In this document: in pieces, positions 33,500 through 46,800 of the stretch
Numbering within the stretch: the first letter of the stretch is position 1
How the letters are laid out: each line of letters begins with the position of its first letter
Assembly (NCBI GenBank): GCA_964020085.1
Contig: OZ026600.1
Span: forward strand, 11,443,348 to 11,507,347
Direction: 5' to 3'
From: Micromussa lordhowensis
Taxonomy: Eukaryota; Cnidaria; Anthozoa; Scleractinia; Lobophylliidae
Length of the DNA stretch: 64,000 nucleotides
The notes under the pieces: generated by a model
What the model was told of the DNA's origin: nothing
Database searches by the model: none
The model's input: only the letters and a program-made list of their open reading frames with translations
Program-made: the position numbers and the translations under genes

Positions 33500-34970
33500 T
33501 GCTCAAAAAAGTAGGCTGACTATAGGCGCTTCAAAAACACTCTGGCGCAAATTGCATCATCTCCTAATTGCTATGCACTTGAAGTGCAATCATAGGAAAA
33601 CATTCTGCTGCAAACCGCGGCTCCAAAAGTGCCCGTAGAGCCGAAGTATGACAAATTTGCCAAGGACACCTAAATCGGCCATTTTCTGAGATTTTGCCAA
33701 GGGGGGACCAAGGGAAAACGCTCAAAAGAGTAGGCCGAATATAGGGGCTTCATAAACACCCTGGCGCAAATTACGTCATCTCCTAATTGGTATGCGCTTG
33801 AAGTGCAATCATAGGAGAACATTTTGCTTCAAACCGCGGCTCCAAAAGTGCCCGTAAAGCCGAGTTATGACAAATTTGCCAAGGACACCTAAATCGGCCA
33901 TTTTCTGAGATTTTGCAAAGGGGGGACCAAGTGAAAATGCTCAAAAAAGTAGGCCGACTATAGCGGCTTCAAAAACACCCTGGCGCAAATTGCATCATCT
34001 CCTAACTGGTATGCGCTTGGAGTGCAATCAAAGGAACACATTTTGCTGCAAACCGCGGCTCCAAAAGTGCCCGTAGAGCCGAGTTATGACAAATTTGCCA
34101 AGGACACCTAAATCGGCCATTTTCTGAGATTTTGCCAAGGGGGGACCAAGGGAAAAGGCTAAAAAAAGTAGGCCGACTATAGTGGCTTCAAAAACAGCCT
34201 GGCGCAAATTGATCATCTTTTAATTGGTATGCGCTTAAAGTGCAATCATAGGAAAACATTTTGTTGCAAACCGCAGCTCCAAAAATGCCCGTGAAGCCGA
34301 GTTATGACAACTTTGCCAAGGACCCCTAAATCGGCCATTTTCTGAGATTTTGCCAAGGGGGGACCAAGGGAAAATGCTCAAAAAAGTAGGCCGACTATAG
34401 GGGCTTCAAAAACACCCTTGCGCAAATTGCATTATCTCTTAATTGGTATGGGCTTGAAGTGCAATCATAGGAGAACATTTTGCTGCAAACCGCGGCTCCA
34501 AAAGTGCCCGCAGAGCCGAGTTATGACAAACTTGCCAAGGACACCTAAATCGGCCATTTTCTGAGATTTTGCCAAGGGGGGACCAAGGGAAAATGCTCAA
34601 AAAAGTAGGCCGACTATAGGGCCTTCATAAACACCCTGGCGCAAATTGCATCATCTCCTAATTGGTATGCGCTTGAAGTGCAATCATAGGACAACATTTT
34701 GCTGCAAACCGCGGCTCCAAAAATGCCCGTAGAGCCGAGTTATGACAAATTTGCCAAGGACACCTTAATCGGCCATTTTCTGAGAATTTGCCAAGGTCGG
34801 ACCAAGGGAAAATGCTCAAAAAAGTAGGCCGACTGTAGGGGCTTCAAAAACACCCTGGCGCAAATTACATCATCTTCTAATTGGTATGAGCTTGAAGTGC
34901 AATCATAGGACAACAATTTGCTGCAAACCGCGGCTCCAAAAGTGCCCGTAGAGCCGAGTTATGACAAATT
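33500..34970 (+). repeat. Block repeated 5,690 bp downstream, partly also at 4,158 bp
   Basis: The markers gagccgaagtatgac (33639), cagcctggcgcaaattgatc with aaggctaaaaaaag (34,155-34,212), ggtatgggcttgaag (34445), gccaaggtcggacc (34790) and acaacaatttgctgc (34910) recur 5,690 bp downstream at 39329, 39,845-39,902, 40135, 40480 and 40600. The part from about 33,855 to 34,560 is present a third time at 38,013-38,715 (offset 4,158), so three copies of the aaggctaaaaaaag / cagcctgg monomer exist: 34,028, 38,186 and 39,718. Confidence 0.83.
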
Positions 34971-35049
34971 TGCCAACGACACCTAAATCGGCCATTTTCT
35001 GAGATTTTGCCAAGGGGGGAGCAAGGGAAAATGCTCAAAAAAGTAGGCC

Positions 35050-38012
35050 GACTATAGGGACTTCAAAAACACCCTGGCGCAAATTGCATCATCTCCTAAT
35101 TGGTATGCGCTTGAAATGCAATCATAGGAGAACATTTTGCTGCAAACCGCGGCTCCAAAAGTGCCCGTAGAGCCGAGTTATGACAAATTTGCCAAGGACA
35201 CCTAAATCGGCCATTTTCTGAGATTTTGCCAAGTGGGGACCAAGGGAAAATGCTCAAAAAAGTAGGCCGACTATAGGGGCTTCATAAACACCCTGGCGCA
35301 AATTGATCATCTCCTAATTGGTATGCGCTTAAAGTGCAATCATAGGAAAACATTTTGTTGCAAACCGCAGCTCCAAAAATGCCCGTGAAGCCGAGTTATG
35401 ACAACTTTGCCAAGGACACCTAAATCGGCCATTTTCTGAGATTTTGCCAAGGGGGGACCAAGGGAAAATGCTCAAAAAAGTAGGCCGACTATAGGGGCTT
35501 CATAAACACCCTGGCGCAAATTACATCATCTCCTAATTTGTATGCGCTTGAAGTGCAATCATAGGAGAACATTTTGCTGCAAACCGCGGCTCCAAAAGTG
35601 CCCGTAGAGCCGAGTTATGACAAATTTGCCAAGGACACCTAAATCGGCCATTTTCTGAGATTTTGCCAAGGGGGGACCAAGGGAAAATGCTCAAAAAAGT
35701 AGGCCGACTATAGGGGCTTCAAAAACACCCTTGCCCAAATTGCATTATCTCTTAATTGGTATGCGCTTGAAGTGCAATCATAGGAGAACATTTTGCTGCA
35801 AACCGCGGCTCCAAAAGTGCCCGTAGAGCCGAGTTATGACAAATTTGCCAAGGACACCTTAATCGGCCATTTTCTGAGAATTTGCCAAGGGCGGACCAAG
35901 GGAAAATGCTCAAAAAAGTAGGCCGAATGTAGGGGCTTCAAAAACACCCTGGCGCAAATTACATCATCTTCTAATTGGTATGAGCTTGAAGTGCAATCAT
36001 AGGACAACATTTTGCTGCAAACCGCGGCTCCAAAAGTGCCCGTAGAGCCGAGTTATGACAAATTTGCCAAGGACACCTAAATCGGCCATTTTCTGAGATT
36101 TTGCCAAGGGGAGGCCAAGGGAAAATGCTCAAAAAAGTAGGCCGACTATAGGGGCTTCAAAAACACCCTGGCGCAAATTGCATCATCTCCTAATTGGTAT
36201 GCGCTTGAAGTGCAATCATAGGAGAACATTTTGCTGCAAACCGCGGCTCCAAAAGTGCCCGTAGAGCCCAGTTATGACAACTTTGCCAAGGACACCTAAA
36301 TCGGCCATTTTCTGAGATTTTGCCAAGGGGGGACCAAGGGAAAATGCTCAAAAAAGTAGGCTGACTATAGGCGCTTCAAAAACACCCTGGCGCAAATTGC
36401 ATCATCTCCTAATTGCTATGCACTTGAAGTGCAATCATAGGAGAACATTCTGCTGCAAACCGCGGCTCCAAAAGTTCCCGTAGAGCCGAGTTATGACAAA
36501 TTTGCCAAGGACACCTAAATGGGCCATTTTCTGAGATTTTGCCAAGGGGGGACCAAGGGAAAATGCTCAAAAGAGTAGGCCGAATATAGGGGCTTCATTA
36601 ACACCCTGGCGCAAATTACGTCATCTCTTAATTGGTATGCGCTTGAAGTGCAATCATAGGAGAACATTTTGCTTCAAACCGCGGCTCCAAAAGTGTCCGT
36701 AAAGCCGAGTTATGACAAATTTGCCAAGGACACCTAAATCGGCCATTTTCTGAGATTTTGCATAGGGGGGAGCAAGTGAAAATGCTCAAAAAAGTAGGCC
36801 GACTATAGCGGCTTCAAAAACACCCTGGCGCAAATTGCATCATCTCCTAATTTGTATGCGCTTGAAGTGCAATCAAAGGAACACATTTTCCTGCAAACCG
36901 CGGCTCCAAAAGTGCCCGTAGAGCCGAGTTATGACAAATTTGCCAAGGACACCTAAATCGGCCATTTTCTGAGATTTTGCCAAGGGGGGACCAAGGGAAA
37001 AGGCTCAAAAAAGTAGGCCGACTATAGTGGCTTCAAAAACACCCTGGCGCAAATTGATCATCTCCTAATTGGTATGCGCTTAAAGTGCAATCATAGGAAA
37101 ACATTTTGTTGCAAACCGCAGCTCCAAAAATGCCCGTGAAGCCGAGTTATGACAACTTTGCCAAGGACACCTACATCGGCCATTTTCTGAGATTTTGCCA
37201 AGGGGGGACCAAGGGAAAATGCTCAAAAAAGTAGGCCGACTATAGGGGCTTCAAAAACACCCTTGCGCAAATTGCATTATCTCTTAATTGGTATGCGCTT
37301 AAAGTGCAATCATAGGAGAACATTTTGCTGCAAACCGCGGCTCCAAAAGTGCCCGTAGAGCCGAGTTATGACAACTTTGCCAAGGACACCTAAATCGGCC
37401 ATTTTCTGAGATTTTGCCAAGGGGGGACCAAGTGAAAATGCTCAAAAAAGTAGGCCGACTATAGGGGCTTCATAAACACCCTGGCGCAAATTGCATCATC
37501 TCCTAATTGGTATGCGCTTGAAGTGCAATCATAGGACAACATTTTGCTGCAAACCGCGGCTCCAAAAGTGCCCGTAGAGCCGAGTTATGACAAATTTGCC
37601 AAGGACACCTTAATCGGCCATTTTCTGAGAATTTGCTAAGGGCGGACCAAGGGAAAACGCTCAAAAAAGTAGGCCGACTGTAGGGGCTTCAAAAACACCC
37701 TGGCGCAAATTACATCATCTTCTAATTGGTATGAGCTTGAAGTGCAATCATAGGACAACATTTTGCTGCAAACCGCGGCTCCAAAAGTGCCCGTAGAGCC
37801 GAGTTATGACAAATTTGCCAAGGACACCTAAATCGGCCATTTTCTGAGATTTTGCCAAGGGGAGACCAAGGGAAAATGCTCAAAAAAGTAGGCCGACTAT
37901 AGGGGCTTCAAAAACACCCTGGCGCAAATTGCATCATCTCCTAATTGGTATGCGCTTGAAGTGCAATCATAGGAGAACATTTTGCTGCAAACCGCGGCTC
38001 CAAAAGTGCCCG
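35050..38012 (+). repeat. Block repeated from 4,596 bp upstream (copy 2)
   Basis: This is the partner of 30,450-33,420 and is collinear with it. It ends abruptly at about 38,012: up to ctccaaaagtgcccgta it follows copy 1, and from cgtaaagccgagttatg it follows 33,855 onward instead, at an offset of 4,158 bp. The switch occurs inside one monomer, so that monomer is a recombinant. Small differences from copy 1 include gtgtccgtaaag near 36,694 and gcatagggggg near 36,760. Confidence 0.85.
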
Positions 38013-40650
38013 TAAAGCCGAGTTATGACAAATTTGCCAAGGACACCTAAATCGGCCATTTTCTGAGATTTTGCAAAGGGGGGACCAAGTGAAAATGCTC
38101 AAAAAAGTAGGCCGACTATAGCGGCTTCAAAAACACCCTGGCGCAAATTGCATCATCTCCTAACTGGTATGCGCTTGGAGTGCAATCAAAGGAACACATT
38201 TTGCTGCAAACCGCGGCTCCAAAAGTGCCCGTAGAGCCGAGTTATGACAAATTTGCCAAGGACACCTAAATCGGCCATTTTCTGAGATTTTTCCAAGGGG
38301 GGACCAAGGGAAAAGGCTAAAAAAAGTAGGCCGACTATAGTGGCTTCAAAAACAGCCTGGCGCAAATTGATCATCTTTTAATTGGTATGCGCTTAAAGTG
38401 CAATCATAGGAAAACATTTTGTTGCAAACCGCAGCTCCAAAAATGCCCGTGAAGCCGAGTTATGACAACTTTGCCAAGGACACCTAAATCGGCCATTTTC
38501 TGAGATTTTGCCAAGGGGGGACCAAGGGAAAATGCTCAAAAAAGTAGGCCGACTATAGGGGCTTCAAAAACACCCTTGCGCAAATTGCATTATCTCTTAA
38601 TTGGTATGGGCTTGAAGTGCAATCATAGGAGAACATTTTGCTGCAAACCGCGGCTCCAAAAGTGCCCGTAGAGCCGAGTTATGACAAATTTGCCAAGGAC
38701 ACCTAAATCGGCCATGTTCTGAGATTTTGCCAAGGGGGGACCAAGGGAAAATGCTCAAAAAAGTATGCCGACTGTAGCGGCTTCAAAAAAACCCTGGCGC
38801 AAATTCCATCATCTCCTAATTGGTATGCACTTGAAGTGCAATCATAGGAACACGTTTTGCTGCAAACCGCGGCTCCAAAAGTGCCCGTAGAGCCGAGTTA
38901 TGACAAATTTGCCAAGGACACCTAAATCGGCCATTTTCTGAGATTTTGCCAAGGGGAGACCAAGGGAAAATGCTCAAAAAAGTAGGCCGACTATAGGGGC
39001 TTCAAAAACACCCTGGCGCAAATTGCATCATCTCCTAATTGGCATGCGCTTGAAGTGCAATCATAGGAGAACATTTTGCTGCAAACCGCGGCTCCAAAAG
39101 TGCCCGTAGAGCCCAGTTATGACAACTTTGCCAAGGACACCTAAATCGGCCATTTTCTGAGATTTTGCCAAGGGGGGACCAAGGGAAAATGCTCAAAAAT
39201 GTAGGCTGACTATAGGCGCTTCAAAAACACCCTGGCGCAAATTGCATCATCTCCTAATTGCTATGCACTTGAAGTGCAATCATAGGAAAACATTCTGCTG
39301 CAAACCGCGGCTCCAAAAGTGCCCGTAGAGCCGAAGTATGACAAATTTGCCAAGGACACCTAAATCGGCCATTTTCTGAGATTTTGCCAAGGGGGGACCA
39401 AGGGAAAACGCTCAAAAGAGTAGGCCGAATATAGGGGCTTCATAAACACCCTGGCGCAAATTACGTCATCTCCTAATTGGTATGCGCTTGAAGTGCAATC
39501 ATAGGAGAACATTTTGCTTCAAACCGCGGCTCCAAAAGTGCCCGCAAAGCCGAGTTATGACAAATTTGCCAAGGACACCTAAATCGGCCATTTTCTGAGA
39601 TTTTGCAAAGGGGGGACCAAGTGAAAATGCTCAAAAAAGTAGGCCGACTATAGCGGCTTCAAAAACACCCTGGCGCAAATTGCATCATCTCCTAACTGGT
39701 ATGCGCTTGGAGTGCAATCAAAGGAACACATTTTGCTGCAAACCGCGGCTCCAAAAGTGCCCGTAGAGCCGAGTTATGACAAATTTGCCAAGGACACCTA
39801 AATCGGCCATTTTCTGAGATTTTGCCAAGGGGGGACCAAGGGAAAAGGCTAAAAAAAGCAGGCCGACTATAGTGGCTTCAAAAACAGCCTGGCGCAAATT
39901 GATCATCTTTTAATTGGTATGCGCTTAAAGTGCAATCATAGGAAAACATTTTGTTGCAAACCGCAGCTCCAAAAATGCCCGTGAAGCCGAGTTATGACAA
40001 CTTTGCCAAGGACACCTAAATCGGCCATTTTCTGAGATTTTGCCAAGGGGGGACCAAGGGAAAATGCTGAAAAAAGTAGGCCGACTATAGGGGCTTCAAA
40101 AACACCCTTGCGCAAATTGCATTATCTCTTAATTGGTATGGGCTTGAAGTGCAATCATAGGAGAACATTTTGCTGCAAACCGCGGCTCCAAAAGTGCCCG
40201 TAGAGCCGAGTTATGACAAATTTGCCAAGGACACCTAAATCGGCCATTTTCTGAGATTTTGCCAAGGGGGGACCAAGGGAAAATGCTCAAAAAAGTAGGC
40301 CGACTATAGGGCCTTCATAAACACCCTGGCGCAAATTGCATCATCTCCTAATTGATATGCGCTTGAAGTGCAATCATAGGAGAACATTTTGCCGCAAACC
40401 GCGGCTCCAAAAGTGCCCGTAGAGCCGAGTTATGACAAATTTGCCAAGGACACCTTAATCGGCCATTTTCTGAGAATTTGCCAAGGTCGGACCAAGGGAA
40501 AATGCTCAAAAAAGTAGGCCGACTGTAGGGGCTTCAAAAACACCCTTGCGCAAATTACATCATCTTCTAATTGGTATGAGCTTGAAGTGCAATCATAGGA
40601 CAACAATTTGCTGCAAACCGCGGCTCCAAAAGTGCCCGTAGAGCCGAGTT
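38013..40650 (+). repeat. Mosaic of copies of 33.5-35 kb and the 25/41 kb type
   Basis: 38,013-38,715 copies 33,855-34,560. From about 38,714 (gccatgttctgag, then gtatgccgactgtagcgg and cttcaaaaaaaccctgg) the sequence follows the type found at 41,616-41,740 and, less exactly, 25,650-25,760, including ggaacacgttttgctgc. From about 39,250 to 40,650 it follows 33,560-34,970 at an offset of 5,690 bp. At least two exchange points are therefore visible within 2.6 kb. Confidence 0.75.
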
Positions 40651-43600
40651 ATGACAAATTTGCCAAGGACACCTAAATCGGCCATTTTCTGAGATTTTGC
40701 GAAGGGGAGACCAAGGGAAAATGCTCAAAAAAGTAGGCCGATTATAGAGGCTTCAAAAACACCTTTGCACAAATTGCATCATCTCCTAATTGGTATGCGC
40801 TTGAAGTGCAATCATAGGAGAACATTTTGCTGCAAACCGCGGCTCCAAAAGTGCCCGTAGAGCCCAGTTATGACAACTTTGCCAAGGACACCTAAATCGG
40901 CCATTTTCTGAGATTTTGCCAAGTGGGGACCAAGGGAAAATGCTCAAAAAAGTAGGCTGACTATAGGCGCTTCAAAAACACGCTGGCGCAAATTGCATCA
41001 TCTCCTAATTGCTATGCACTTGAAGTGCAATCATAGGAGAACATTCTGCTGCAATCCGCGGCTCCAAAAGTGCCCGTAGAGCCGAGTTATGACAAATTTG
41101 CCAAGGACACCTAAATTGGCCATTTTCTGAGATTTTGCCAAGGGGGGACCAAGGGAAAATGCTCAAAAGAGTAGGCCGAATATAGGGGCTTCATAAACAC
41201 CCTGGCGCAAATTACGTCATCTCCTAATTGGTATGCGCTTGAAGTGCAATCATAGGAGAACATTTTGCTTCAAACCGCGGCTCCAAAAGTGCCCGTAAAG
41301 CCGAGTTATGACAAATTTGCCAAGGACACCTAAATCGGCCATTTTCTGAGATTTTGCAAAGGGGGGACCAAGTGAAAATGCTCAAAAAAGTAGGCCGACT
41401 ATAGCGGCTTCAAAAACACCCTGGCGCAAATTGCATCATCTCCTAATTGGTATGCGCTTGAAGTGCAATCATAGGAACACATCTTGCTGCAAACCGCGGC
41501 TCCAAAAGTGCCCGTAGAGCCGAGTTATGACAAATTTGCCAAGGACACCTAAATCGGCCATTTTCTGAGATTTTGCCAAGGGGGGACCAAGGGAAAATGC
41601 TCAAAAAAGTAGGCCGACTGTAGCGGCTTCAAAAAAACCCTGGCGCAAATTCCATCATCTCCTAATTGGTATGCACTTGAAGTGCAATCATAGGAACACG
41701 TTTTGCTGCAAACCGCGGCTCCAAAAGTGCCCGTAGAGCCGAGTTATGACAAATTTGCCAAGGACACCTAAATCGGCCATTTTCTGAGATTTTGCCAAGG
41801 GGAGACCAAGGGAAAATGCTCAAAAAAGTAGGCCGACTATAGGGGCTTCAAAAACACCCTGGCGCAAATTGCATCATCTCCTAATTGGTATGCGCTTGAA
41901 GTGCAATCATAGGAGAACATTTTGCTGCAAACCGCGGCTCCAAAAGTGCCCGTAGAGCCGAGTTATGACAAATTTGCCAAGGACACCTAAATCGGCCATT
42001 TTCTGAGATTTTGCCAAGGGGGGACCAAGGGAAAAGGCTCAAAAAAGTAGGCCGACTATAGTGGCTTCAAAAACACCCTGGCGAAAATTGATCATCTCCT
42101 AATTGGTATGCGCTTAAAGTGCAATCATAGGAAAACATTTTGTTGCAAACCGCAGCTCCAAAAATGCCCGTGAAGCCGAGTTATGACAACTTTGCCAAGG
42201 ACACCTAAATCGGCCATTTTCTGAGATTTTGCCAAGGGGGGACCAAGGGAAAATGCTCAAAAAAGTAGGCCGACTATAGGGGCTTCATAAACACACTGGC
42301 GCAAATTGCATCATCTCCTAATTGGTATGCGCTTGAAGTGCAATCATAGGAGAACATTTTGCTGCAAACCCCGGCTCCAAAAGTGCCCGTAGAGCCGAGT
42401 TATGACAAATTTGCCAAGGACACCTTAATCGGCCATTTTCTGAGAATTTGCCAAGGGCGGACCAAGGGAAAATGCTCAAAAAAGTAGGCCGACTGTAGGG
42501 GCTTCAAAAACACCCTGGCGCAAATTACATCATCTTCTAATTGGTATAAGCTTGAAGTGCAATCATAGGACAACATTTTGCTGCAAACCGCGGCTCCAAA
42601 AGTGCCCGTAGAGCCGAGTTATGACAAATTTGCCAAGGACACCTAAATCGGCCATTTTCTGAGATTTTGCCAAGGGGAGACCAAGGGAAAATGCTCAAAA
42701 AAGTAGGCCGACTATAGGGGCTTCAAAAACACCTTTGCGCAAATTGCATCATCTCCTAATTGGTATGCGCTTGAAGTGCAATCATAGGAGAACATTTTGC
42801 TGCAAACCGCGGCTCCAAAAGTGCCCGTAGAGCCGAGTTATGACAAATTTGCCAAGGACACCTAAATCGGCCATTTTCTGAGATTTTGCCAAGGGGAGAC
42901 CAAGGGAAAATGCTCAAAAAAGTAGGCCGACTATAGGGGCTTCAAAAACACCTTTGCGCAAATTGCATCATCTCCTAATTGGTATGCGCTTGAAGTGCAA
43001 TCATAGGAGAACATTTTGCTGCAAACCGCGGCTCCAAAAGTGCCCGTAGAGCCCAGTTATGAAAACTTTGCCAAGGACACCTAAATCGGCCATTTTCTGA
43101 GATTTTGCCAAGGGGGGACCAAGGGAAAATGCTCAAAAAAGTAGGCTGACTATAGGCGCTTCAAAAACACCGTGGCGCAAATTGCATCATCTCCTAATTG
43201 CTATGCACTTGAAGTGCAATCATAGGAGAACATTCTGCTGCAATCCGCGGCTCCAAAAGTGCCCGTAGAGCCGAGTTACGACAAATTTGCCAAGGACACC
43301 TAAATCGGCCATTTTCTGAGATTTTGCCAAGGGAGGACCAAGGGAAAATGCTCAAAAGAGTAGGCCGAATATAGGGGCTTCATAAACACCCTGGCGCAAA
43401 TTACGTCGTCTGCTAATTGGTATGCGCTTGAAGTGCAATCATAGGAGAACATTTTGCTTCAAACCGCGGCTCCAAAAGTGCCCGTAAAGCCGAGTTATGA
43501 CAAATTTGCCAAGGACACCTAAATCGGCCATTTTCTGAGATTTTGCAAAGGGGGGACCAAGTGAAAATGCTCAAAAAAGTAGGCCGACAATAGCGGCTTC

Positions 43601-43800
43601 AAAAACACCCTGGCGCAAATTGCATCATCTCCTAATTGGTATGCGCTTGAAGTGCAATCATAGGAGACCATTTTGCTGCAAACCGCGGCTCCAAAAGTGC
43701 CCGTAGAGCCCAGTTATGACAAATTTGCCAAGGAGACTTAAGTCGGCCATTTTCTGAGATTTTGCCAAGGGGGGACCAAGGGAAAATGCTCAAAAAAGTA
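40600..43800 (+). repeat. Segment related to 24.6-27.7 kb, about 16 kb away
   Basis: Words rare in the array recur at long range. The cacctttgcacaaattgc context at 24,790 matches 40,755, ggaacacatcttgctgc at 25,509 matches 41,474, and ggaacacgttttgc at 25,728 matches 41,693, all at 15,965 bp. Then P at 26424 matches 42170 (15,746, one monomer fewer), and gctgcaatccgcgg at 27056 matches 43240 (16,184, two more). The ggagacc monomer with aagtcggcc at 27,480 matches 43,665 (16,184). The second copy has a tandem monomer repeat at 42,740-42,960 that accounts for one gain. Confidence 0.78.
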
Positions 43801-46800
43801 GGCCGACTATAGGGGCTTCATAAACACCTTTGCGCAAATTGCATCATCTCCTAATTGGTATGCGCTTGAAGTGCAATCATAGGAACACATTTTGCTGCAA
43901 ACCGCGGCTCCAAAAGTGCCCGTAGAGCCGAGTTATGACAAATTTGCCAAGGACACCTTAATCGGCCATTTTCTGAGAATTTGCCAAGGGCGGACCAAGG
44001 GAAAATGCTCAAAAAAGTAGGCCGACTGTAGGGGCTTCAAAAACACCCTGGCGCAAATTGCATCATCTTCTAATTGGTATGAGCTTGAAGTGCAATCATA
44101 GGAACACATTTTGCTGCAAACCGCGGCTCCAAAAGTGCCCGTATAGCCGAGTTATGACAAATTTGCCAAGGACACCTAAATTGGCCATTTTCTGAGATTT
44201 TGCCAAGGGGGGACCAAGGGAAAAGGCTCAAAAAAGTAGGCCGACTATAGTGGCTTCAAAAACACCCTGGCGCAAATTGCATCATCTCCTAATTGGTATG
44301 CGCTTAAAGTGCAATCATAGGAGAACATTTTTCCTCAAACCGCGGCTCCAAAAGTGCCCGTAGAGCCGAGTTATGACAAATTTGCCAAGGACACCTAAAT
44401 CGGCCATTTTCTGACATTTTGGCAGGTGGGGACCAAGGGAAAATGCTCAAAAAAGAAGGCAGACTATAGGGGCTTCATAAACACCCTGGCCCAAATTGCA
44501 TCATCTCCTAATTGGTATGCACTTAAAGTGCAATCATAGGAGAACATTTTGTTGCAAACCGCGGCTCCAAAAGTGCCCGTAAAGCCGAGTTATGACAACT
44601 TTGCCAAGGACACCTAAATCGACCATTTTCTGAGATTTTGCCAAGGGGGGACCAAGGGAAAATGCTCAAAAAAGTAGGCCGACTATAGGGGCTTCATAAA
44701 CACCCTGGCACAAATTGCATCATCTCCTAATTGGTATGCGCTTGAAGTGCAATCATAGGAAAACATTTTGCTGCAAACCGCGGATCCGAAAGTGCCCGTA
44801 GAGCCGAGTTATGACAAATTTGCCAAGGACACCTTAATCGGCCATTTTTTGAGAATTTGCCAAGGGCGGACCAAGGGAAAATGCTCAAAAAATTAGGCCG
44901 ACTGTAGGGGCATTAAAAACACCCTGGCGCAAATTGCATCATCTTCTAATTGGTATGCGCTTAAAGTGCAATCATAGGAAAACATTTTGTTGCAAACCGC
45001 AGCTCCAAAAATGCCCGTAGAGCCGAGTTATGACAACTTTGCCAAGGACACCTAAATCGGCCATTTTCTGAGATTTTGCCAAGGGGGGACCAAGGGAAAA
45101 TGCTCAAAAAAGTAGGCCGACTATAGGGGCTTCATAAACACCCTGGCGCAAATTACATCATCTCTTAATTTGTATGCGCTTGAAGTGCAATCATTGGAGA
45201 ACATTTTGCTGCAAACCGCGGCTCCAAAAGTGCCCGTAGAGCCGAGTTATGACAACTTTGCCAAGGACACCTAAATCGGCCATTTTCTGAGATTTTGCCA
45301 AGGGGGGACCAAGGGAAAATGCTCAAAAAAGTAGGCCGACTATAGGGGCTTCATAAACACCTTTGCGCAAATTGCATCATCTCTTAATTGGTATGCGCTT
45401 GAAGTGCAATCATAGGAGAACATTTTGCTGCAAACCGCGGCTCCAAAACTGCCCGTAGAGCCCAGTTATGACAACTTTGCCAAGGACACCTAAATCGGCC
45501 ATTTTCTGAGATTTTGCCAAGGGGGGACCAAGGGAAAATGCTCAAAAAAGTAGCCTGACTATAGGCGCTTCAAAAACACCCTGGCGCAAATTGCATCATC
45601 TCCTAATTGCTATGCGCTTGAAGTGCAATCATAGGAGAAAATTTTGCTGCAAACCGCGGCTCCAAAAGTGCCCGTAGAGCCGAGTTATGACAAATTTGCC
45701 AAGGACACCTAAATCGGCCATTTTCTGAGATTTTGCCAAGTGGAGACCAAGAGAAAATGCTCAAAAAAGTAGGCCGACTATAGGGGCTTCATAAACACCC
45801 TGGCGCAAATAACATCATCTCCTAATTTGTATGCGCTTGAAGTGCAATCATAGGAGAACATTTTGCTGCAAACCGCGGCTCCAAAAGTGCCCCTAGAGCC
45901 GAGTTATGAAAAATTTGCCAAGGACACCTAAATCGGCCATTTTCTGAGATTTTGCCAAGTGGAGACCAAGAGAAAATGCTCAAAAAAGTAGGCCGACTAT
46001 AGGGGCTTCATAAACACCCTGGCGCAAATTGCATCATCTCCTAATTGGTATGCGCTTAAAGTGCAATCATAGGAAAACATTTTGTTGCAAACCGCAGCTC
46101 CAAAAATGCCCGTAGAGCCGAGTTATGACAACTTTGCCAAGGACACCTAAATCGGCCATTTTCTGAGATTTTGCCAAGGGGGGACCAAGGGAAAATGCTC
46201 AAAAAAGTAGGCCGACTATAGGGGCTTAATAAACACCCTGGCGCAAATTACATCATCTCCTAATTTGTATGCGCTTGAAGTGCAATCATAGGAGAACATT
46301 TTGCTGGAAACCGCGGCTCCAAAAGTGCCCGTAGAGCCGAGTTATGACAAATTTGCCAAGGACACCTAAATCGGCCATTTTCTGAGATTTTGCCAAGGGG
46401 GGACCAAGGGAAAATGCTCAAAAAAGTAGGCCGACTGTAGGGGCTTCAAAAACACCTTTGCGCAAATTGCATCATCTCTTAATTGGTCTGCGCTTGAAGT
46501 GCAATCATAGGAGAACATTTTGCTGGAAACCGCGGCTCCAAAAGTGCCCGTAGAGCCGAGTTATGACAAATTTGCCAAGGACACCTAAATCGGCCATTTT
46601 CTGAGAATTTGCCAAGTGGGGACCAAGGGAAAATTCTCAAAAAAGTAGGCCGACTGTAGGGGCTTCAAAAACACCCTGGCGCAAATTCCATCATCTCCTA
46701 ATTGGTATGCGCTTGAAGTGCAATCATAGGAACACATTTTGCTGCAAACCGCGGCTCCAAAAGTGCCCGTAGAGTTGAGTTATGACAAATTTGCCAAGGA

